A DNA stretch of 64,000 nucleotides from Ketobacter sp. MCCC 1A13808 (GTDB lineage Bacteria; Pseudomonadota; Gammaproteobacteria; Pseudomonadales; Ketobacteraceae). Positions 58,335-64,000 of this stretch are shown here, piece by piece (the stretch's first letter is position 1; the number at the start of each line of letters is the position of its first letter). A model generated the notes under the pieces. It did not search any database, was not told the origin of the DNA, and was given only the letters and a program-made list of their open reading frames with translations. Made by a program: the position numbers and the translations under genes. Location of the stretch: contig NZ_VRKW01000005.1 of the NCBI RefSeq assembly GCF_009746715.1, forward strand, positions 62,001-126,000, written 5' to 3'.

Positions 58335-59672
58335 ATGGGTTTTAATATAGCACTGAGCGGATTGAATGCGGCACAGGCACAGCTTGATGTGACCAGTAAC
58401 AATATCGCTAACGTGGACACGACCGGATTCAAAGGTTCACGCACCGCATTTGGTGACATTTACGCAAACTCCGCGTTCGGCAACAGCGACACGGCAGTAG
58501 GCAACGGCGTTCTGTTACAGGAAGTTCAGCAGCTGTTTGAGCAGGGTAACCTGAATTTTACTTCCCAGGCTTTGGACTTGGCGATCAATGGTGATGGTTT
58601 CTTTGTTCTGTCTCCGGATCAAGTCAGTCAGGAGCGGGTGTACACTCGGGCGGGTAATTTCGGCGTCGATGAAGATGGTTTTGTTGTGAATGCCTCTAAT
58701 CAATATTTGCAGGTTTTCCCTGTCAATGAAGACGGCTCAGTTACCGCCACTGCGATGTCCAGTACAACCCCGTTACAACTGCCGGATACAGCCGGAGCAC
58801 CGCAAGCGACTGCGTCGGTTGATGTGGGCCTCAATTTGCCTGCCAATGCGGAGGATCTCGATGTGGATAATTTTGATCCGGACAATCCGGATACGTACAC
58901 CTCATCCACTTCTGTAACGGTGTACGATAGCTTGGGCGACTCGCATATTGCCACTACGTATTTCGTTAAGCAGCCCAACCTGGGTACCAGTGGTGAGCAG
59001 AATACCTGGGGTGTGTTCATGACAGTGAGCGATGATGCCGGCAATAAAATCCCCATTGATATTTATGACGGTATTGGTGCTGCACCGAGCGCGGAAACCA
59101 ATGCCGGTGGTACGGCTTATGGGGTAATGGCATTTGATTCGCAAGGGGTGTTTCAGGGCACGGATCCCGCTGGCGGTATGTATACGGATCAGTTCACGTT
59201 TTTGACCAACGGATCAGATACAACGCAACAAGTGATGTTTGATTTTGCCAGCAATACCCCGACTCAGTTTGCATCGCCTTTTTCTGTAACTACGCTGTCG
59301 CAAGACGGATTTACCATTGGTCGACTAACCGGCCTAGCGGTGGATGATCAGGGTATCATTCAAGCGTCTTATTCGAACGGTCAAACCACGGCAGTGGGCA
59401 AGGTAGCGCTGGCGCGATTTTCCAATCCGCAAGGTTTGTTGCAGGATGGAAACACCACCTGGCGTTCCTCAACACATTCGGGTGAACCGATTCCTGGCGA
59501 AGCCGGTACCTCCAGTTTTGGATTAATTCAATCGGGTGCCCTGGAAACGTCCAACGTGGATTTGACGGAAGAGCTGGTTACGTTAATAACATCGCAACGT
59601 AATTTTCAGGCCAACGCAAAATCCATTGAAACGGCGAACGCAGTGACACAAACCATTATTCAGATCCGATAA
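58335..59672 (+). CDS. flgE: Flagellar hook protein FlgE
   Basis: FlgE builds the hook. The 445-residue protein has the N-terminal ALSGLNAAQAQLDVTSNNIANVDTTGFKGSRTAFGD (about 6-41), a variable middle, and the C-terminal GALETSNVDLTEELVTLITSQRNFQANAKSIETA helix. AGGAGA precedes the ATG. A strong terminator follows, ending the flgBCDE unit. Confidence 0.97.
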   Translation: MGFNIALSGLNAAQAQLDVTSNNIANVDTTGFKGSRTAFGDIYANSAFGNSDTAVGNGVLLQEVQQLFEQGNLNFTSQALDLAINGDGFFVLSPDQVSQERVYTRAGNFGVDEDGFVVNASNQYLQVFPVNEDGSVTATAMSSTTPLQLPDTAGAPQATASVDVGLNLPANAEDLDVDNFDPDNPDTYTSSTSVTVYDSLGDSHIATTYFVKQPNLGTSGEQNTWGVFMTVSDDAGNKIPIDIYDGIGAAPSAETNAGGTAYGVMAFDSQGVFQGTDPAGGMYTDQFTFLTNGSDTTQQVMFDFASNTPTQFASPFSVTTLSQDGFTIGRLTGLAVDDQGIIQASYSNGQTTAVGKVALARFSNPQGLLQDGNTTWRSSTHSGEPIPGEAGTSSFGLIQSGALETSNVDLTEELVTLITSQRNFQANAKSIETANAVTQTIIQIR

Positions 59673-59694
59673 GTTCTACAAAAGTAGGTAAGGC

Positions 59695-59722
59695 AAAAAA
59701 ACCCGCTCCGGCGGGTTTTTTT
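59695..59722 (+). terminator. Terminator of flgBCDE
   Basis: AAAAAAACCCGC and GCGGGTTTTTTT around a TCCG loop form a strong intrinsic terminator between flgE and flgF. Confidence 0.93.
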
Positions 59723-59729
59723 ATGAACT

Positions 59730-59745
59730 TGGCAAACCAATTGCA
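59730..59745 (+). promoter_or_regulatory. Sigma-54 promoter of flgFGHIJ
   Basis: TGGCAA-ACCAA-TTGCA keeps GG and GC exactly ten bases apart, one mismatch from consensus. It lies directly after the flgE terminator and about 58 bp before flgF. Confidence 0.78.
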
Positions 59746-59802
59746 ATATTTGTAACTAGAGCATGATAACGCTAAATAATTGACAGTTCTGCAGGTGGTG
59801 CA

Positions 59803-60540
59803 ATGGATAAATTTTTATATATCTCGATGACTGGCGCGAAAGAAGCGATGGATGCCCAGCGTGTACGAGCAAACAATTTGGCCAATGTCTCCACCAACGG
59901 ATTCAAAGCGGATTTTCATCAGTACCGCAGCCTTTCGGTTTACGGTGAGCATTACCCATCGCGAGCTTATGCCGTGGGAGAGCGACCGGGGACCGATACC
60001 AGCGCCGGTACATTTATGGAAACCAGTCGGGATCTGGATGTGGCAATAAAAGGTGAAGGCTGGCTTGCGGTGCAATTGCCCGATGGCAGCGAAGCTTACA
60101 CCCGTGCAGGTGATCTCATGCGCGATGTGAGTGGTTTGGTGACCACCGGCACCGGGCTTCCGGTTTTGGGTGATGCGGGCCCGGTTGTGCTTCCCGAATA
60201 CGAACAACTTACGGTTGGGGTTGACGGCACTTTGTCTGTTCGCGGGCTGGGAGAAGACCCGCAAGCACTGACTGAAATTGCGCGACTGAAACTGGTGAAT
60301 CCGGGCAATAAACAATTAGTCAAAGGTGAAGATGGTTTATTCCGTTTGCGTGAAGGCGGAATTGCAGAAGCAGATCCGAACGTTCAGGTGGTCAACGGTA
60401 TGCTGGAAGGCTCTAACGTGAACCCGGTTAATGAAATGACGGCCGTGATTTCCCATGCGCGATTGTATGAAATGAACGTAAAAATGATGTTGGCCGCCAA
60501 AGAAAATGATGAAGCATCGGCACGCTTAATGCAGGGTTAA
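59803..60540 (+). CDS. flgF: Flagellar basal-body rod protein FlgF
   Basis: FlgF is a proximal rod subunit. The 245-residue protein begins with FLYISMTGAKEAMDAQRVRANNLANVSTNGFKADF (about 3-37), has DVAIKGEGWLAVQLPDG near 80-96 and ends with GMLEGSNVNPVNEMTAVISHARLYEMNVKMM. It heads the second basal-body operon, behind its own sigma-54 promoter. Confidence 0.96.
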   Translation: MDKFLYISMTGAKEAMDAQRVRANNLANVSTNGFKADFHQYRSLSVYGEHYPSRAYAVGERPGTDTSAGTFMETSRDLDVAIKGEGWLAVQLPDGSEAYTRAGDLMRDVSGLVTTGTGLPVLGDAGPVVLPEYEQLTVGVDGTLSVRGLGEDPQALTEIARLKLVNPGNKQLVKGEDGLFRLREGGIAEADPNVQVVNGMLEGSNVNPVNEMTAVISHARLYEMNVKMMLAAKENDEASARLMQG

Positions 60541-60635
60541 GGTTAACGTCAAATTAGTAACAGACACAGGATTAAACCGGCAATTTTGTTCCCAGAAGGG
60601 GAATCGAGTTGCCACTAAAACAGGTGGAGTAAATT

Positions 60636-61421
60636 ATGCACTCAGCATTGTGGGTGAGTAAATCCGGCTTAAGCGCGCAGGATACCAAAATCAAAACCAT
60701 TTCCAATAATCTGGCAAACGTCAGTACCACTGGCTTTAAGCGGGATCGCGCGGTTTTCCAGGATTTGTTGTATCAGGTTAATCGTCAGCCCGGTGGTCAA
60801 TCCTCGCAAAACACCGAATTGCCTTCCGGATTACAGATAGGTACCGGTGTGCGCATGGTGGCTACTCAAAAGGAGTTTACTCAAGGCAACCTGGAAGTGA
60901 CGGACCAAGGTCTGGATATGGCGATCAACGGTCGCGGATTTTTTCAGATTTTAATGCCGGACGGGTCGGTAAATTACACCCGCGACGGTCGTTTCCAAAT
61001 CGATTCCACCGGACAGGTAGTAACCGCAGGCGGTTTTCCCCTTGAGCCCGCGATCACCGTACCTGAAAGTTTCCAGAACGTGACCATTGGAACCGATGGC
61101 GTGGTTACCGCGGTGGACGCACAAACCGGCGATTCCAGTGAGATCGGCAGCATTCAGCTGGCTGATTTTATAAACCCGTCTGGTCTGGAAGCGATGGGCT
61201 CGAACCTGTTTCGTGAAACCGTAGCGAGTTCAGCGCCGAACCAGGGGGAGCCTGGTCAAAACGGGTTAGGCCCGATTATTCAGGGTGCGCTGGAAAGTTC
61301 GAACGTTAATGTTGTAGAAGAAATGGTGAATATGATCGAGACCCAGCGAGCATACGAAATGAATTCCAAGGTCATTTCAACGGTCGATCAGATGCTGCAA
61401 TTTATCGGGCAACAGCTCTAA
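60636..61421 (+). CDS. flgG: Flagellar basal-body rod protein FlgG (distal rod)
   Basis: FlgG forms the distal rod. The 261-residue protein, the standard FlgG length, starts with SALWVSKSGLSAQDTKIKTISNNLANVSTTGFKRDRAVFQDLLYQ and ends with SSNVNVVEEMVNMIETQRAYEMNSKVISTVDQML. GGTGGAG lies before the ATG. It follows flgF after 95 bp. Confidence 0.97.
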   Translation: MHSALWVSKSGLSAQDTKIKTISNNLANVSTTGFKRDRAVFQDLLYQVNRQPGGQSSQNTELPSGLQIGTGVRMVATQKEFTQGNLEVTDQGLDMAINGRGFFQILMPDGSVNYTRDGRFQIDSTGQVVTAGGFPLEPAITVPESFQNVTIGTDGVVTAVDAQTGDSSEIGSIQLADFINPSGLEAMGSNLFRETVASSAPNQGEPGQNGLGPIIQGALESSNVNVVEEMVNMIETQRAYEMNSKVISTVDQMLQFIGQQL

Positions 61422-61478
61422 GGACAAGTGCTAAAAAAGTCATCTCAATATTTTCTTAAAAAGGGCAGGATGGGTTAC

Positions 61479-62174
61479 ATGAAATTCGAGCAGATTAAAG
61501 TTGGAGTGGTTGCCGGGCTATTGGTGTTGGGAGGTTGTTCAACAGCCCCACAGCCCCGACCCGGGGACGCCCGATATTCTCCCGTAATGCCGATCACCCA
61601 TCCGGTCAGTGAACGCGGCGCGGGTTCCATTTATGCGAGTGGTGCCGGTATTAGTTTGTGGGAAGACCAGCGTGCTCGTCGCATTGGTGACATCATCACG
61701 CTGTTTCTGGACGAACGGACTGTCTCATCCAAGAAAAACAATACGGCCATAGATAAAGATGATCAGGTCGATATGAATATCGGTTCCATACTGGGAACAA
61801 ACCCAAATTTAAAAGCCGGTAATAGCAATCTGAATATGAATGTTCAGACGGATAACAGTCGCCAGTTTGCAGGCGATGCCGGGTCTGATCAAAGTAACCG
61901 TTTGCAGGGCGAGATTTCGGTCACAGTTGCCGATGTACTGCCAAACGGAGTGTTGGTGGTTCGAGGTGAAAAATGGATGACGCTATCGCAGGGCGACGAG
62001 TTTATCCGTATAGAAGGCATGTTACGCCCTTCGGATATTTCACCCGAAAATACCGCGCAATCAACCCGTCTGGCAGATGCCAGAATTACTTACAGCGGAA
62101 CGGGCGCTTTGGCTGATGCACAGGTACAGGGTTGGGCATCGCGATTTTTCAACACCTCCTGGTGGCCTTTCTAA
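61479..62174 (+). CDS. flgH: Flagellar L-ring lipoprotein FlgH
   Basis: FlgH forms the outer-membrane L-ring. From ATG 61479 (after AGGA) it has 231 residues with a short signal peptide and lipobox LGGC (Cys20). Conserved blocks include [33 protein letters not shown] and [28 protein letters not shown], ending in [13 protein letters not shown]. In-frame starts at 61428 and 61470 would place charged residues before the signal peptide and are less likely. Confidence 0.95.
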   Translation: MKFEQIKVGVVAGLLVLGGCSTAPQPRPGDARYSPVMPITHPVSERGAGSIYASGAGISLWEDQRARRIGDIITLFLDERTVSSKKNNTAIDKDDQVDMNIGSILGTNPNLKAGNSNLNMNVQTDNSRQFAGDAGSDQSNRLQGEISVTVADVLPNGVLVVRGEKWMTLSQGDEFIRIEGMLRPSDISPENTAQSTRLADARITYSGTGALADAQVQGWASRFFNTSWWPF

Positions 62175-62175
62175 G

Positions 62176-63285
62176 ATGAATACGATGAAGAACGTTCTAT
62201 TGGTAACTTTATTTCTGTTGTTGACGACGCCTGTCAGAGCCGACCGGCTAAAAGATTTGTCGGACGTGCAGGGTGTGCGTAGCAATCAATTGATTGGCTA
62301 CGGTCTGGTTGTCGGTCTGGATGGTACCGGTGACAAAACCAACCAAACTCCATTTACCGTTCAGACTTTCCGTAACATGATGCAGCAATTTGGTATTAGT
62401 GTGCCGGACAACGTCACACCCCGTTTAAAAAATGTGGCAGCGGTGGCAATCCATTCGGAGTTACCCCCCTTTGCGAAACCGGGTCAACGTATTGATATAA
62501 CGGTTTCTTCGCTGGGTAATGCGAGCAGTTTGCGTGGCGGCACTCTGTTGATGACGCCTTTACGCGGTGCTGACGGCAAGGTGTATGCGCTGGCCCAGGG
62601 TGATCTGGTGGTGGGTGGATTTGGCGCGCAGGGTTCCGATGGTTCTAAAATTACAGTTAACGTGCCCAGCGTCGGTCGTATCCCCAATGGTGCCAGCGTA
62701 GAAGTTGAAGCACCCAACCCATTTCAAAATGGCAATACGCTAACGATCAATTTGCGCCAGCCTGACTTTACCACTGCAAAACGGGTGCGTGATGAAATCA
62801 ACAGTCTGTTAGGTCCCGGTGTGGCGCGTTCAATGGATGCGACCTCTATCGTTGTTACAGCGCCTAGGGACCCTTCACAGCGGGTAACGTACTTATCGGT
62901 TCTGGAGAACCTGGAAATAAAGCCGGCAGAGCCGTCAGCCAAAATCATTATCAATTCCCGTACCGGCACCATCGTGATCGGCAGCAACGTGAAAGTCTCA
63001 CCGGCTGCAGTCACACACGGAAATCTGACGGTCACCATCTCTGAGAGCGTCGATGTTAGCCAGGCCAATGCATTTGCCGGAGGCGGGCAGACGGTCGCTG
63101 CCAATCAATCCGATGTTTCCATAGAACAGGAAAAAAGCCATATGTTCAAGGTTGGCGAAGCCGTCACCCTGGACGACATCGTCGCCGCGGTAAACCGCGT
63201 CGGTATGGCACCTGGCGATCTGATGGCAATCCTTGAGGCGCTTAAACAAGCTGGCGCACTCCGGGCCGAACTCATCGTTATCTAA
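62176..63285 (+). CDS. flgI: Flagellar P-ring protein FlgI
   Basis: FlgI forms the periplasmic P-ring in the peptidoglycan. From ATG 62176, one base after the flgH stop, it has 369 residues: a signal peptide ([18 protein letters not shown]), then [39 protein letters not shown], and ends with [40 protein letters not shown]. The frame is open further upstream inside flgH, but that would lose the signal peptide. Its chaperone FlgA is encoded at 53.8 kb. Confidence 0.97.
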   Translation: MNTMKNVLLVTLFLLLTTPVRADRLKDLSDVQGVRSNQLIGYGLVVGLDGTGDKTNQTPFTVQTFRNMMQQFGISVPDNVTPRLKNVAAVAIHSELPPFAKPGQRIDITVSSLGNASSLRGGTLLMTPLRGADGKVYALAQGDLVVGGFGAQGSDGSKITVNVPSVGRIPNGASVEVEAPNPFQNGNTLTINLRQPDFTTAKRVRDEINSLLGPGVARSMDATSIVVTAPRDPSQRVTYLSVLENLEIKPAEPSAKIIINSRTGTIVIGSNVKVSPAAVTHGNLTVTISESVDVSQANAFAGGGQTVAANQSDVSIEQEKSHMFKVGEAVTLDDIVAAVNRVGMAPGDLMAILEALKQAGALRAELIVI

Positions 63286-63306
63286 CCCCAGCGAGCGGAT
63301 ACCGTC

Positions 63307-64000
63307 ATGATGACCAACGGCCCCGGCAATCAATCTGAACTTTATCTCGATTTTTCACAGTTTAACGAATTGAGAAAAATGAGTCGTGATGATAAAACCC
63401 AGGCATTGCGGGAAACCGCAAAGCAGATGGAAGGCGTCTTTTTGGACATGATGATGCAGAGTATGCGTAGCGCTAATGCGGCGTTCGGTGAAGGCAATAT
63501 GACTGAATCGAAAGATGCCCAGTATTACCAGAGCATGTACGACAAACAACTGGTCAACGATATCAGTAATCGGGGTGGATTGGGTTTGGCGGATATCATC
63601 GTGCGACAGCTATCACGTCAGAATGGCCTGGATGCAGACAATGTGGTCGAAAGAAGTTACGACATTTCCGGGTACCTGAACGCGCGAGTGCCGTCTCGTC
63701 AAAAAAACGACCAGAGTGCCTCGCAAATGGACAGCGATTCAATGGTGCATCAGGCAGCCCACACTTCCACCGCCCAGCCTGGATTAAACTCGGGCAATTC
63801 ATCATCGTCGGCAAAAATTTCCTGGGAAAGTCCAGAACAATTTATCGAGGCGATACTTCCGTTCGCAGAGAAAGCCAGTCGCTCTTTGTCTGTGGAACCG
63901 GAAGCCATCGTCGCGCAAGCCATTTTGGAAACTGGCTGGGGGAAGCATGTGATGCAGGATCGCCAGGGTGAATCTTCCTTTAATTTTTTCGGAATCAAGG
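63307..64000 (+). CDS. flgJ: Flagellar rod assembly protein / muramidase FlgJ, 3'-truncated by window edge
   Basis: FlgJ caps the growing rod and digests peptidoglycan to let it pass. The frame opens at ATG 63307 (a second ATG follows at 63310) and runs to the window end. The N-terminal rod-capping domain (about 25-105) has AKQMEGVFLDMMMQSMR. A polar Ser/Gln-rich linker follows (about 125-165). The start of the glucosaminidase domain is visible, with AQAILETGWGKHVM containing the catalytic glutamate and FNFFGIK at the edge. It follows flgI by 21 bp. Confidence 0.96.
   Translation, partial: MMTNGPGNQSELYLDFSQFNELRKMSRDDKTQALRETAKQMEGVFLDMMMQSMRSANAAFGEGNMTESKDAQYYQSMYDKQLVNDISNRGGLGLADIIVRQLSRQNGLDADNVVERSYDISGYLNARVPSRQKNDQSASQMDSDSMVHQAAHTSTAQPGLNSGNSSSSAKISWESPEQFIEAILPFAEKASRSLSVEPEAIVAQAILETGWGKHVMQDRQGESSFNFFGIK

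Overview
This is a contiguous 64-kb chromosomal segment of a gammaproteobacterium. Gene order is close to Pseudomonas and other Pseudomonadales or Oceanospirillales: pyrG-kdsA-eno-ftsB-ispD-ispF-truD-pcm-nlpD-rpoS-(rsm sRNA)-fdxA-mutS-pncC-recA, then recX-alaS-lysC-csrA-tRNA-Ser-tRNA-Arg, then a polar-flagellum block of Pseudomonas type. Base composition looks even. I see no insertion sequence, prophage, integrase or CRISPR array, so this is a core-genome window. I cannot name the genus from sequence alone.

Layout: (1) 1-4.7 kb: 3' part of uppP, a small unknown gene, rsmJ, and plsB on the minus strand. (2) 4.9-8.6 kb: a GldA/GldG-type ABC system running directly into tilS. (3) 8.6-20.7 kb: the tilS...rpoS housekeeping run, without surE but with a DUF368/PopT-type undecaprenyl-phosphate carrier gene. 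(4) 20.8-21.8 kb: a protein-free kilobase holding two tandem GGA-rich RNAs, each with a GacA-type upstream box and an intrinsic terminator. (5) 21.8-26.7 kb: fdxA and mutS (minus), pncC, and the SOS box plus recA. (6) 26.7-34.3 kb: a signalling and metabolic block between recA and recX (response-regulator diguanylate cyclase, soluble hybrid kinase, Fnr/Anr, Baeyer-Villiger-type monooxygenase, phasin-like protein). (7) 34.3-39.7 kb: recX, alaS, lysC, csrA and two tRNAs. (8) 40.1-49.4 kb: the oadGAB sodium pump, an unknown gene, hemH, a PrxQ peroxiredoxin, glpG, tRNA-Arg(CCT) and a paired acyl-CoA dehydrogenase operon. (9) 49.5-51.9 kb: a radical-SAM ArsS-like gene with two glycosyltransferase genes. 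(10) 51.8-64 kb: ycgR-flgN-flgM-flgA on the minus strand, cheV-cheR and flgBCDE-flgFGHIJ on the plus strand. flgJ is cut by the window end.

The most interesting theme is post-transcriptional control. The window carries csrA, rpoS and two CsrA-sequestering RNA candidates side by side between rpoS and fdxA. One is CsrB/CsrC-sized with about 18 GGA motifs; the other is RsmX/Y/Z-sized with about 8. Both end in nearly the same terminator sequence, which suggests a local duplication. The csrA leader itself has five GGA motifs. The flagellar block shows readable sigma-54 (-24/-12) and sigma-28 promoters, including separate promoters for flgM and flgN. Other points of note: tilS has no canonical start codon upstream of its PP-loop, the terminator of recA lies inside the convergent diguanylate cyclase gene, and a 9-bp tandem repeat duplicates the stop codon of oadB.
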